Origin: Pseudomonadota bacterium
GTDB lineage: Bacteria; Bdellovibrionota; Bacteriovoracia; Bacteriovoracales; Bacteriovoracaceae
Direction of reading: 5' to 3'
NCBI GenBank assembly: GCA_027487685.1
Contig: JAIYDC010000032.1
Location: forward strand, 1 to 64,000
DNA length: 64,000 nucleotides
Positions 1-8,424 of this stretch are shown piece after piece. A program made the translations under genes and the position numbers. The stretch's first letter is position 1. Every line of letters begins with the position of its first letter. A model generated the notes under the pieces. It was not told the DNA's origin and made no database searches. It worked only from the letters and a program-made list of their open reading frames with translations.

Positions 1-108
1 AATCTCCATGCCAGCGACACTGTACTGGCAGTAAGCTAAGTCCGCATAGTGGCGGTTCAATACTCGTCTCACTTCTTTATTAGCTTCCATCCGACTGAGC
101 TTGCGCAT
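1..108 (-). CDS. Conserved-looking hypothetical protein, N-terminus only
   Basis: The first 36 codons of a leftward gene are visible; the rest lies outside the window. The start is an ATG at 108 preceded by an AAGGAG ribosome binding site four bases upstream, which makes the call credible despite its length. The visible part begins MRKLSRMEANKEVRRVLNRH and is basic and probably helical, with no signal peptide. I do not recognise the family. The upstream stretch (109-258) holds no other gene. Confidence 0.6.
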   Translation of the reverse strand, partial: MRKLSRMEANKEVRRVLNRHYADLAYCQYSVAGMEI

Positions 109-258
109 AATACTCCTTGGTCTGGAGCTATCTTATCGGAGTTTTAGGAAAGAGATGAAACTAAGAGGCGACGTAGTGATTCCAGATGGTTGTGGTCCGA
201 TAAAAAACGAAGTATTGATTTTATGGGTGCGCTTGGCAGGAATTTGTGGCAGGTCACG

Positions 259-288
259 GTGTTAGGGCCAAAGAAATGGCCCTAACAC
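259..288 (-). terminator. Perfect 12-bp hairpin downstream of speB
   Basis: Two 12-base arms (259-270 and 277-288) pair perfectly around the loop AAGAAA, 13 bases past the speB stop. It probably ends the speE-speB transcript. No T-run follows on the minus strand, so it may be a weak or Rho-assisted terminator, or an RNA-stabilising hairpin. Confidence 0.5.
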
Positions 289-300
289 GATAAAATGAAA

Positions 301-1200
301 TTACTCGTTCATAGCGAGGATAACTTCTCGCGTGATCTTAGAGGCGAAACAAGAGGAGTTATTGGATGAGTCGAGCATGGGAGCAAGCTCTACGATGTCG
401 GCCCCCACAAGATTTTTCCGGTTGAGGATCTTAAGGATCCTCATGAAGCCATGAAAGTCTTCTCCCCCGGCCTCAGGAGTCCCGGTGCCTGGGAAACAGC
501 CTGGGTCAAAGAAGTCCAGGTCTAGAGTGAGGTAAATAGGCCGATCTTCGGGGATCGCTTCAAGCCACTCGCAACACTCTTTGAGAGACGTCGCCAGGGT
601 CTTATGCTCTTTCATCCATTGGAATTCGCTCCGAGGCCCGGAGCGGATCCCGTACTGGATCAGGCGGTTCTTATCTGTGAAGTGATCGAGGACTCGACGG
701 ATAATCGAAGCGTGTGAATACTTCTCCTCAAGGTAGCCGTCCCTGAGGTCAGTGTGTGCGTCTAGGTGAAGGAGGACCAGATCCGGGTAGTTCTTCAGGT
801 AAGTGACGATAGGCCCGTAAGAGATTGAGTGTTCACCACCGAGAGTTAGAAACTTGATCTGGTCCCGCTTGAGGTCCAGGTCTTTGGTCATCTCCATAAA
901 GAAGTCGTTGGTGATGTGCCACTTCGACGGATAAACGGGCAGGTCACCCATCGTTATGATGTTGTAGTCCTGAGTGTCCTTATCGAGGTAAGGAGAGTAG
1001 TCCTCAAGCCCATAAGAGGCTTCGCGGATGGCGCCTGGAGCGAACCGGGCACCAGGACGAAACGAGGTCGTTCCGTCAAAGCAAAATCCGATGATGTGTG
1101 TAGAGTGGGAGAAGATCGCCTCGGCGTACTGAGTTCCGATAAACGCTCTGGCGTGCTCGAGGCCTTCGACTTCTTTGATGAGGCGTGGTTCAGTGTTCAT
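301..1200 (-). CDS. speB: Agmatinase / ureohydrolase family protein
   Basis: A manganese-dependent ureohydrolase, most likely agmatinase, which splits agmatine into putrescine and urea. The binuclear metal motifs are all present: GGEHS at residues 121-125, DAHTD at 147-151, and LDLDFFDP in the C-terminal third. The 299-aa length is normal. An in-frame ATG exists at 1215, but the ATG at 1200 has an AGGAG site four bases upstream, lying within the last codons of speE, so 1200 is preferred. It starts one base after the speE stop. Putrescine made here would feed the spermidine synthase encoded just upstream. Arginase or guanidinobutyrase activity cannot be excluded from motifs, but pairing with speE favours agmatinase. 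Confidence 0.88.
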   Translation of the reverse strand: MNTEPRLIKEVEGLEHARAFIGTQYAEAIFSHSTHIIGFCFDGTTSFRPGARFAPGAIREASYGLEDYSPYLDKDTQDYNIITMGDLPVYPSKWHITNDFFMEMTKDLDLKRDQIKFLTLGGEHSISYGPIVTYLKNYPDLVLLHLDAHTDLRDGYLEEKYSHASIIRRVLDHFTDKNRLIQYGIRSGPRSEFQWMKEHKTLATSLKECCEWLEAIPEDRPIYLTLDLDFFDPGCFPGTGTPEAGGEDFHGFMRILKILNRKNLVGADIVELAPMLDSSNNSSCFASKITREVILAMNE

Positions 1201-1201
1201 A

Positions 1202-2059
1202 CTACTCCTGTCCAATCATATGCTTGTGGAAGTTTGAAAGGGCGAAAGCACCTTTGTGCCAGTTCGTATTGTACCATTTGAGGCTTCGCTCAAGAGAGTT
1301 CATCTGGGTGAGCTTCATCGGGTTGAGGTCCGTTGGACGGTACTTCTTAGAGGAAAAACCGAAGGTCCAGAAGACTCCAGGGTAGATAAGCATGGGAGCG
1401 GTAAAGCTCTGGACGATGGGAAATACCTTCCGCATGTTCCCGTAAATGTTTTTGACGCCGAACTCATCGAGGAACGGGTTCTCGGTCTGGTTCATCATGA
1501 TGCCGTCTTCGGTTAGGGCAGAATAAACGTCGGAATAGAATTCATCGGTAAAGAGGCCTGAGGCGAAATCTACCGGATCCGTTGAGTCGACGACGATGAT
1601 GTCGTACTCGCCTTTGGCGCGCTTGATGAATGCAAATCCGTCCTCCGGAAGCACTCGAACTCTCGGGTCTGAGAGGCCCGAGGTGCAGTCGGGGAAATAG
1701 AGCTTAGAGACCTCGATCACGCGCTCGTCGATCTCGACCAGGTCAATTCGCTCGATGTCTGCATGCTTCACGAATTCCCGAACTACGCCGCCGTCACCGC
1801 CTCCGATGATCAGGACCTTCTTGCAATTCCGGGAGACCATGTAGGGGATATGAGAAACCACTTCGTGATAAACAAATTCGTCTTTATCAGACACCATCGT
1901 TTTTCCATCAAGAAGCAGGAGGCGGCCGACAGCGTCTGTGTCGTAGACATCGATCTGCTGAAACTTCGACTTCTCGGAATGGAGGTGGGCCTTCACCTTA
2001 AAACCGGTGGCAAAAGTGTTATAAAAAAATTCCTCGATCATCCAACCGTTGACGTTCAT
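1202..2059 (-). CDS. speE: Spermidine synthase (polyamine aminopropyltransferase)
   Basis: Transfers an aminopropyl group from decarboxylated S-adenosylmethionine to putrescine. The 285-aa protein has the nucleotide-binding GGGDGGVVRE stretch near residue 87, the acidic VEID strand end after it, and the family DSTDP motif near residue 160. An AGGGAG site lies before the ATG at 2059. It is the first gene of the leftward speE-speB unit, and the two stop/start codons are separated by one base, so they are almost certainly co-translated. No speD/adoMet decarboxylase lies in the window. Confidence 0.93.
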   Translation of the reverse strand: MNVNGWMIEEFFYNTFATGFKVKAHLHSEKSKFQQIDVYDTDAVGRLLLLDGKTMVSDKDEFVYHEVVSHIPYMVSRNCKKVLIIGGGDGGVVREFVKHADIERIDLVEIDERVIEVSKLYFPDCTSGLSDPRVRVLPEDGFAFIKRAKGEYDIIVVDSTDPVDFASGLFTDEFYSDVYSALTEDGIMMNQTENPFLDEFGVKNIYGNMRKVFPIVQSFTAPMLIYPGVFWTFGFSSKKYRPTDLNPMKLTQMNSLERSLKWYNTNWHKGAFALSNFHKHMIGQE

Positions 2060-2205
2060 AGTGCTCCCTGAAATGGTTGAGGATTTCTAACCCAAAACCG
2101 GGGGATTTCCAAGTTCTAATTGACACACAGCTGCCTTAATCAGTCGGGTGACGAACTTCGGCCTTCTGAGTATGATCAGGGGGTCAACTTCACCAAGGAA
2201 TTTCA

Positions 2206-3204
2206 ATGATTTTAGTGACCGGCGCCGCAGGCTTCATCGGGAGCGCTATCGTAAAGCAACTTAACGACCTTGGTGTCGAAGATATTCTCATATGCGATCA
2301 TTTTGAAAGTGGTGAGAAATGGAGAAATCTCCGTGGACTTAAGTTCTCCGAGCTTGTACCCGTCGGCGAACTTTTTGCGCATACATGCTGGAAAAAGCAA
2401 GGAGCGTTGAAGGCCATCTACCACATGGGCGCTTGCTCGGACACGACGGAACTCGACATGGACTTTCTTTACCGGAACAATACTGAGTACTCGAATCGCC
2501 TTTTAGCACTTGCCGCAGCTAAGAATGTTCCGATCGTTTACGCCTCAAGTGCAGCCACTTATGGGGCGGGTGAACAGGGTTATTCCGACGACCACGCCGG
2601 CGTCGCCGCCCTTTTGCCTCTCAACAAGTATGGCTACTCAAAGCAGCTTACCGACGAGTGGATTCTTCGGCAGAAGAGTAAACCCAAGGTCTGGTTTGGC
2701 GTCAAATTCTTCAACGTGTTTGGACCCAACGAGTACCACAAAGGCAAGATGAGCTCCGTTGTACTTCAGTCCTATAGGCAAATCTCTGAGGTCGGTGAGG
2801 TAAAACTCTTTCGGTCTCACCGACCTGACTTTAAAGATGGTGAACAGCTGCGAGACTTCGTCTACGTGAAGGATGTCGTCCGCGCCATGATCGAGCTCAT
2901 TGCCGCGGGCAAAAAGAAGCCTAGCATATCCGGGATTTATAACCTTGGAACCGGCGAGGCCCGCAGCTTTCACGATCTGGTCCAGGCGACCTTTCGGGCC
3001 ATGGACCGAAAACCAAAGATCCAGTTCATTGACATGCCTCTTGAACTCCGGAATCAGTACCAGTATTTTACTCAGGCCGAAATGCACAAGCTTCGCAAGG
3101 CCTTACCACGGTTTAAGTTCACCAAGCTCGAAGCCGCCGTGGCCGATTATGTCCGCGGGCATCTTGCTACGCCAGACCCCTACCTTCGGAGCTTGAATGA
3201 ATAA
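2206..3204 (+). CDS. hldD: ADP-L-glycero-D-manno-heptose 6-epimerase
   Basis: Epimerises ADP-D-glycero-D-manno-heptose to the L form used in the LPS inner core. It is an extended short-chain dehydrogenase: the NADP-binding GAAGFIGS is at residues 6-13, the family block GACSDTTE near residue 76, SSAATYG in the middle, and the catalytic YGYSK near residue 145. FKDGEQLRDFVYV is typical of HldD. The length of 332 aa fits the family. AAGGA precedes the ATG at 2206. The last eight bases overlap the next gene, so hldD, the FliG_C protein and the anchored protein form one coupled unit. Other heptose genes are not adjacent, apart from a GHMP kinase at 37.1 kb. Confidence 0.93.
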   Translation: MILVTGAAGFIGSAIVKQLNDLGVEDILICDHFESGEKWRNLRGLKFSELVPVGELFAHTCWKKQGALKAIYHMGACSDTTELDMDFLYRNNTEYSNRLLALAAAKNVPIVYASSAATYGAGEQGYSDDHAGVAALLPLNKYGYSKQLTDEWILRQKSKPKVWFGVKFFNVFGPNEYHKGKMSSVVLQSYRQISEVGEVKLFRSHRPDFKDGEQLRDFVYVKDVVRAMIELIAAGKKKPSISGIYNLGTGEARSFHDLVQATFRAMDRKPKIQFIDMPLELRNQYQYFTQAEMHKLRKALPRFKFTKLEAAVADYVRGHLATPDPYLRSLNE

Positions 3205-3628
3205 GAGGATCGACGGTTTTAAACAGGCCGTGGAGATGCTTCAGGGTCTGGACCTCGCGGCTCAAGAGTCCCTGATCGCTGAAATCGCACGCCGTGATCC
3301 GGACATGGCCGTCCGACTCAAGCAGCACGTTATGACTTTCGATGATCTTCAGTACATCACAGTAAGCATGATGAAGCGTCTTCTTCAGGACATTGATCTT
3401 CACATGCTAGGTCTGGCGCTTCGAGGGGCCAACCGCCAGACAGTTGATCACCTCTTGAGTATGTTCTCGACTAACATGAAGCGTGACATAGAGGATATCT
3501 TGAAGGGTAAACTTCGTTCTCTCACTGAAGTTCTCGAGGCCCAACGTAAGATCATGGAAGTGGTCATAAAGCTTAGAGATAAGGGTGAAATTGTTTTGTC
3601 TAAGGATAAATCGGAGCGGCTAGTTTGA
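3197..3628 (+). CDS. Stand-alone FliG C-terminal domain protein
   Basis: The 143-aa protein aligns by eye to the C-terminal torque-generating domain of FliG, the flagellar rotor switch protein. It has a DDL segment near residue 47, then LALRGAN, a helix with STNMKRDIEDIL, and the closing VLEAQRKIMEVVIKLRDKGE. FliG proper is about 330 aa; the N and middle domains are absent. It starts inside the hldD 3' end (8-base overlap) and ends overlapping the next gene by four bases. Membership of an LPS-gene operon rather than a flagellar one suggests a recruited role, but the function is unknown. The family call is by pattern only and should be confirmed by a profile search. Confidence 0.7.
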   Translation: MNKRIDGFKQAVEMLQGLDLAAQESLIAEIARRDPDMAVRLKQHVMTFDDLQYITVSMMKRLLQDIDLHMLGLALRGANRQTVDHLLSMFSTNMKRDIEDILKGKLRSLTEVLEAQRKIMEVVIKLRDKGEIVLSKDKSERLV

Positions 3629-4335
3629 AGTCTCTAGTTTGCGGGCTTGCGGGGGCGCTGCTAGGGTACCTAGTTTATCCCAGGCTCCATCCGCACTGGC
3701 TGGTGCAAGGCCCCTCCACAAAGGATCCGCAGCGATCATTGCTAGAACCTGTACCAGCAGCAGTGGCACAACCTTCGACTTCCCTTTTTGTAAAGCCGAC
3801 GTCCAGTGGGGATAGCGCGAAGCAAGAGACCCCTGAGCTTCCCGCACAGACCTTCAGGCCGTCTTCCTCTGAGGTCTCACCAGTGTCGCTGGATAAGAGC
3901 AAGATTTCTAAACTAAAGTCGGCACCTGAAACACTGGACGCCCGATGGATGACGTTTATGCAAAGGCCCTACCTGGAGAGCTTTTCAGGAAGGGACCGTC
4001 GCATCCTGGGACGCTTCGAGGGCACACTCACCCAAAACGACGGTCAGCTCGACTCCGTCATTTTAAGTTTTAACTTCCGGCAACGGGACCAGGTGCTGCA
4101 AGGTGGCTCTCATGTCTCATTGGTAGACTCCAATGGAAAAGAATACTCACGGCATTCGGACAGTGGTGGGAATCGGACGGTCAAGTCAGGCCCCGCTGAA
4201 AACTCCTACTACATAGAGGTGAGTCCTATATCCTACATGGTCCTTTCTTTTAAGCACTATCCCCAGCTTGCTGGAAGTTACTTCGAACGGGGAAGACCTG
4301 TCGGAAAAGTTGAACTCCGGAAGGTCGACCCCTAA
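3625..4335 (+). CDS. Membrane-anchored periplasmic protein of unknown function
   Basis: A 236-aa protein that starts at a TTG overlapping the preceding TGA stop (TTGA), with GGAG about nine bases upstream, so translation is probably coupled. Residues 1-20 form a single hydrophobic, Gly/Ala-rich anchor. Residues 25-110 are a low-complexity Pro/Ser/Thr linker. The C-terminal 120 residues look like a compact beta-rich domain (GRFEGTLTQ and LDSVILSFNF segments). I do not recognise this domain. Its position after hldD and a FliG_C gene suggests an envelope role, but that is inference from context only. Confidence 0.75.
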   Translation: MKSLVCGLAGALLGYLVYPRLHPHWLVQGPSTKDPQRSLLEPVPAAVAQPSTSLFVKPTSSGDSAKQETPELPAQTFRPSSSEVSPVSLDKSKISKLKSAPETLDARWMTFMQRPYLESFSGRDRRILGRFEGTLTQNDGQLDSVILSFNFRQRDQVLQGGSHVSLVDSNGKEYSRHSDSGGNRTVKSGPAENSYYIEVSPISYMVLSFKHYPQLAGSYFERGRPVGKVELRKVDP

Positions 4336-4347
4336 CGAAAATCCTAG

Positions 4348-4971
4348 CTATTTTTCCTCGACGACGAAGAAATCCCGCGTATAGAAAAGAACCTTTTTCT
4401 GGCGGATCTTATAATCCCTGACTGTACTCAGAGTCTTCACTTCGTAGAGAGCTTTTCTACTATCAAACGCCTTCTGGCGGGCGACGATAGTGAAACTGTC
4501 ACTCTCGGAATCCCCAAGGGCCGGCAGGTCTTTGAATTGAATCTTCATTTCGTCACGCATCCAAGAATCGGCAGTACCGTACTGAGCGCAGTAGGTCTCT
4601 GGAACCGGACAGGTGCGTTCGCGCTGGACGCGTTCGATCCGGTAGGTCTCTTCAAAGCGAAGACATTCGTTATTGTGAGGATTCGTGCGGGTGCAAACGC
4701 GGCCGGCCGGGACACGCCGTTCGAAAACATCGTAGCCGCAGTGAACTCCTGAAGTGCGCAAAACAACGCGGGTCTCTTGGCGCTCACAAACGGATATCTT
4801 AAGGGGAATGCTGAACGTGAGCTCCACAGTCCTAGGAGTTTTATTTGTTCGAAGGATCGTAGCGCGGTCCCCACGGATTTCCATCTTCTCGGCATTGAGT
4901 TCAACAGGCGCTGTTTGAGCGAAGGCCGTGAAAGAAAGAGCGAGGGTGGCGATAGTTACTAGACGATTCAT
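4348..4971 (-). CDS. Secreted cysteine-rich protein, unknown function
   Basis: A 207-aa exported protein. An AAAGGAGG site precedes the ATG at 4971. Residues 1-18 are a clear Sec signal peptide ending AFAQ. The mature middle carries six cysteines interspersed with Arg- and Glu-rich segments, probably forming disulphides in the periplasm; the C-terminus is a charged beta-rich tail. The layout (signal peptide, cysteines within Arg/Tyr-rich strands, then a longer beta domain) resembles the product at 59206-60093, and the two may be distant paralogues. It converges on the preceding gene with only 12 bases between them. No family recognised. Confidence 0.78.
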   Translation of the reverse strand: MNRLVTIATLALSFTAFAQTAPVELNAEKMEIRGDRATILRTNKTPRTVELTFSIPLKISVCERQETRVVLRTSGVHCGYDVFERRVPAGRVCTRTNPHNNECLRFEETYRIERVQRERTCPVPETYCAQYGTADSWMRDEMKIQFKDLPALGDSESDSFTIVARQKAFDSRKALYEVKTLSTVRDYKIRQKKVLFYTRDFFVVEEK

Positions 4972-5395
4972 GCGAAGCCTCCTTTGACTTGACTCAGCCT
5001 CTTATACCACTTCTTCGACTACGAATTTCATGACCTGTAGAACTTACACGCACTCTCAGCAAGGTCTTGCTGAAGAGTAGAGTAACTGGTGCTAAGGGTC
5101 TAAGTGACCCCGGACACGGAGCTATTTTGGCCATCGAGTCCGACTAAAATGCCCCCGCGATCTGGTAGGTCTTTTTGACCGTCGACGGTAACTTCCCGTT
5201 ATCCATCGATTCGTTTAGTTGGCATGGTTCCTGCTCAATGGGTTCCCAAGAGACGGGGGCACACTCAAGGATGAGTGGTCAGGAAACGGACTTTCACCCT
5301 TGTTCTCCAATGGACGCTAGGGAATGGCAATTCGGTTTAAAAAGGATTTTAGGCCGAATCACAATCAGGGATGACTACTTTTTAAGGAGAGCTTT
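4972..5395. other. Intergenic region, no gene supported
   Basis: These 424 bases separate two divergently placed genes. An open frame entering at 5175 starts with TTG, lacks a ribosome binding site and overlaps the DksA-like start out of frame, so it is not called. A short inverted repeat (ATTCGG near 5330 and CCGAAT near 5355) lies upstream of the DksA-like gene. I saw no tRNA-like fold and could not place a convincing promoter. Confidence 0.5.
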
Positions 5396-5872
5396 ATGGA
5401 AAAAGCAATGATCGAGCACTTTAAGAATCTTTTCCTAGAGATCCTATCTGAGGAAGAGGTCTTCGAAGGAAAGCTTTCACCAGAAACACTGGAGGGAGAT
5501 GAAGTGGACATCGTTTCGGTGGAGAAGGAAAATCAGATGGATTTCCGGCTCAAAGCAAGGAACGCCATTTATCTTAAGAAGGTGCGAAAGTCGCTACAGA
5601 AAATAGAGGATGGCAGCTTCGGAGAGTGCGAAGATTGCAGCATCGAAATATCTCATAATCGACTCCTGGCCAGACCCACCGCCGACCTTTGCATTCACTG
5701 CAAGGAAGTAGAAGAGAAGGAAGAGAACCAGACGGTCCACCGGAATCGGAACTCGGTTAAGAACGGCCGGGTTCTTCCGATCGAACACCTCGACCGGAGT
5801 TACAAGACCGACGAGAATGGGACTTCTAATTTCCAGGTCAGCCATATGGATTATCAGGACATCGTCAGCTAG
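5396..5872 (+). CDS. DksA/TraR family C4 zinc-finger protein
   Basis: A 158-aa DksA-like transcription factor, expected to bind in the secondary channel of RNA polymerase and modulate initiation. Residues 1-70 are acidic and helical, matching the coiled-coil arm. The zinc finger is C78-x2-C81 and C99-x2-C102, followed by a helix typical of the family. An unusual polar tail of about 50 residues follows the finger. AAGGAGAG precedes the ATG. A classic DksA carries an acidic coiled-coil tip I cannot locate with confidence, so this may be a DksA-related regulator rather than the orthologue. It is monocistronic and ends in a strong hairpin. Confidence 0.82.
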   Translation: MEKAMIEHFKNLFLEILSEEEVFEGKLSPETLEGDEVDIVSVEKENQMDFRLKARNAIYLKKVRKSLQKIEDGSFGECEDCSIEISHNRLLARPTADLCIHCKEVEEKEENQTVHRNRNSVKNGRVLPIEHLDRSYKTDENGTSNFQVSHMDYQDIVS

Positions 5873-5890
5873 GTCATTAACCTTAAGTTA

Positions 5891-5922
5891 TGATAGAGGC
5901 CCTCTTCCGAGGGCCTCTATCA
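5891..5922. terminator. Bidirectional hairpin between the DksA-like gene and htpG
   Basis: Arms 5891-5904 and 5909-5922 form a perfect 14-bp stem around TTCC. It lies between two convergent genes, 19 bases after one stop and directly beside the htpG stop, so it can serve both transcripts. Confidence 0.8.
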
Positions 5923-5924
5923 TC

Positions 5925-7802
5925 TCAAACGATAAACTGAGACAGTTCCTGAACCAGGGCCTGTGATCTGGCAACAAATCGCTCTTTCTCCTCTGAGGTG
6001 AGGCCTTCGGAAGACAGGGAGGCCAGGTCCTGAACGTGGTGACAGATCTTCTCTGCAAGATCTTTCTTTTCACCTTTTTCCCAAATCCGCATAGCGTTCT
6101 GAACCAGAGTATTGCGTGGGTTCACGATCAGCGTCTTCTTGAGAGGAGCGTTAAACGCCGACTGGCCCATGGACTTTGTCATCTGCTGGAAGCGCTTCAT
6201 GGTCTCGTCGACCTTAAAGTAGGCGCTAGATGATGAAGCCTTCAGGTTTTTTACCTCTACGTCAAGACGTTCCACGATGTCTTTGTCATCGCCCACAAGG
6301 ACTTGTTTGAAGAAGTCTTTGATGCGGACGTCGTCGGCAGTGGTATCTCCGGCCTCAAGGAGAGTTTCAGCTGCGGCGTCGATGGCCGTGAATTTGAAAC
6401 TGGTCTCACCTTGCTTCTTATACTCACAGTGCTGCATGAAGTGTGGGTCAATGTATTGATCTGTTTCTAAAACCTGGATCCCTTCGGCCTGGAGTTGTCT
6501 TCGGAGGGCCTCGTCTGAGAGATTTTTCTCAAAATAAACGTACTTATCCTTGAGCTTCTCTTTCGCCGACTCGGGAATTGAGGCTTGGTACTCTTCAAGT
6601 GTCACGAGTTTCCCCTCGCTGTTTTTAAAGAGGACGAATTTTCTCATCACTTCATCAAATTTCTCATCTTGCATGCACCCGTATTTTACGAAGAGACCGA
6701 TGTCCTCCCACGCCTTCTCAAAGCGCTCCCGGTCAGTGTTGAAGAGTTTTTTCAAGGACTCGGCAACCTTCTTGATAATGTAGTTTGAGATCTTCTTGAT
6801 GTTCGGGTCCCCCTGAAGGGCGGATCGCGAAACGTTGAGAGGGATATCGACGGAATCGATGGCGCCCTTCAAAAGTCCCAGGAAGTCTGGGACTACGTTC
6901 TTCACGTTATCTGAGACGAAGACTTGCTTGCAGTAAAGTTTGATTCCATTGTCCTGGACAGGCTTATTCGGGTTCAGTTTCGGAAAGAAGAGAATCCCTT
7001 GAAGAGTGAAGGGATGGTCGACATTCAAGTGAAGCCAGAAGAGCGGCTCTTGCTCCATTGGGAAAAGCTTCCGATAGAACGTTTTATAGTCCTCGTCTGT
7101 GAGTGACGTTGGGTCTTGTCTCCAGAGGGGCCGGGTTTCGTTTACGACCTCTTCCGTTGCATCCTTCTCGTTGGCGTCTAACAGGGTAATTGGATGGGGC
7201 ATAAAGTCGCAGTAGCGTGTCAGGGTCTCATGGAGTTTCCAACGGTCTAGGAATTCTTCCCCATCGGCACCGATTGAAAGCGTGATTTTCGTTCCGATCT
7301 CGCTCCTAGTCGAGCTGCCAAACTCGTAGTCCGTGTCGCCTTGGCATGTCCAAAGTGTGGGCGCAGCTCCTGGTGTCATAGAGAGGGACTCGACTTCTAC
7401 CTTCTCTGCCACCATAAATGCTGAATAAAACCCGAGACCGAATTTTCCGATAATCTCATCTTTTGTACCGGTATTTCCTACGTCCTTCATCTTCTGAACG
7501 AATTCTTCAGCACCGGAGAAGGCCAGCTGGGCAATGTATTTTTCGACCTCTGCTTCGGTCATGCCGATGCCATTGTCCTCGATGGTAATTGTCTTCTTTT
7601 CCTTGTTGACCTCCAGCTTCACTTTCCCCTCAGGGGTCTCATGACCCTGTGAGCGAGCAAGGGTGTGGCGCTTGGTGATAGCGTCCGAGGCATTCGATAC
7701 CAGTTCCCGGACGAAGATATCATGCTCTGAGTAAAGCCATTTTTTAATGATTGGGAAGATGTCATTTGTGTTTACAGAAATTGAACCTTTGCGGGTTGTC
7801 AT
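5925..7802 (-). CDS. htpG: Chaperone HtpG (Hsp90 family)
   Basis: An ATP-dependent cytosolic chaperone of normal length (625 aa). The GHKL ATPase domain shows ELVSNASDAITK near residue 35, DNGIGMT near 78 and GKFGLGFYSAF near 120. The middle and C-terminal dimerisation domains follow without interruption. GGAGG lies before the ATG at 7802. It diverges from the asparaginase-domain gene; the 100-base gap holds a minus-strand TTGACG (7882-7887) and TTATCT (7861-7866), but their 15-base spacing is short. A TAAGAA/TTCTTA inverted repeat (7864-7879) overlaps that region and could be an operator. No clear heat-shock sigma-32 site was seen. Confidence 0.95.
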   Translation of the reverse strand: MTTRKGSISVNTNDIFPIIKKWLYSEHDIFVRELVSNASDAITKRHTLARSQGHETPEGKVKLEVNKEKKTITIEDNGIGMTEAEVEKYIAQLAFSGAEEFVQKMKDVGNTGTKDEIIGKFGLGFYSAFMVAEKVEVESLSMTPGAAPTLWTCQGDTDYEFGSSTRSEIGTKITLSIGADGEEFLDRWKLHETLTRYCDFMPHPITLLDANEKDATEEVVNETRPLWRQDPTSLTDEDYKTFYRKLFPMEQEPLFWLHLNVDHPFTLQGILFFPKLNPNKPVQDNGIKLYCKQVFVSDNVKNVVPDFLGLLKGAIDSVDIPLNVSRSALQGDPNIKKISNYIIKKVAESLKKLFNTDRERFEKAWEDIGLFVKYGCMQDEKFDEVMRKFVLFKNSEGKLVTLEEYQASIPESAKEKLKDKYVYFEKNLSDEALRRQLQAEGIQVLETDQYIDPHFMQHCEYKKQGETSFKFTAIDAAAETLLEAGDTTADDVRIKDFFKQVLVGDDKDIVERLDVEVKNLKASSSSAYFKVDETMKRFQQMTKSMGQSAFNAPLKKTLIVNPRNTLVQNAMRIWEKGEKKDLAEKICHHVQDLASLSSEGLTSEEKERFVARSQALVQELSQFIV

Positions 7803-7902
7803 AGTTCCTCCATCGGGCCTTTATTGTCGTCTTGTCATTTAGCGTAATAATCCTTACAAAAGATAAGAACACTTTCTTAAACGTCAAGGGTAAGTCCAAC
7901 GT

Positions 7903-8424
7903 ATGGCCAACGAAATAGTTTCCCTCCTCGTCCTCGCCACCGGGGGCACGATCGAGAAAATCTACGACGAGTTCGAGGGGTCCCTCCACAACCGGGAGAC
8001 GATCGTGAAGAATAAGATCCTTCAGAAGCTTCGGCTTCCTTATACGGACATCACGGTTAAGCAGATCATGTCAAAAGACTCCCTCATGATGGATGACGCG
8101 GACCGCTTATTCATCCTGAGTTCGCTGAAGGCCCACGAGAGTGGGGTACAACCGATTGTTGTTCTGCACGGTACGGACACTATGGACCTTACATCGAAGT
8201 ACTGTTTCGATCACTACCCTAGCGTGTCGGTTCCGGTCGTTTTCACCGGTGCTATGAAACCGCTGGGGTTTGACGACTCGGACGCGGCCCAGAATGTGAT
8301 CGAGGCGATCTTTGCCGCCCGGATTTTGTCGCCGGGGTACTATGTGACGTTTCATGGAAAATTATTTAAGGTGCCCAATTTCCGCAAAAATAAAGAGCGT
8401 GCAACTTTTGAGGAGATCCAATGA
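7903..8424 (+). CDS. Single-domain asparaginase-like protein
   Basis: A 173-aa protein equivalent to the N-terminal domain of type I/II L-asparaginases. It has the first catalytic-Thr motif ATGGTIEK near residue 15 and the second, HGTDTMD, near residue 89, but lacks the C-terminal domain of the roughly 330-aa enzymes. It has no signal peptide, so it is cytoplasmic. Similar one-domain proteins exist in bacteria and are usually annotated as asparaginase-domain proteins; whether they hydrolyse asparagine is not certain. Its stop overlaps the next start (ATGA), tying it to a secreted nuclease. The ribosome binding site is weak (AAGGG 13 bases upstream). Confidence 0.82.
   Translation: MANEIVSLLVLATGGTIEKIYDEFEGSLHNRETIVKNKILQKLRLPYTDITVKQIMSKDSLMMDDADRLFILSSLKAHESGVQPIVVLHGTDTMDLTSKYCFDHYPSVSVPVVFTGAMKPLGFDDSDAAQNVIEAIFAARILSPGYYVTFHGKLFKVPNFRKNKERATFEEIQ

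Noticed and set aside
2110-2150. TTGACA promoter before hldD
   Set aside because: A perfect -35 hexamer is present, but no acceptable -10 lies 16-18 bases downstream.
5175-5411. 78-codon plus-strand frame before the DksA-like gene
   Set aside because: TTG start, no ribosome binding site, overlaps the true start out of frame, composition unlike neighbouring proteins.
7803-7902. Heat-shock sigma-32 promoter before htpG
   Set aside because: A CTTGAC-like -35 exists, but no CCCCAT-type -10 at the right spacing.
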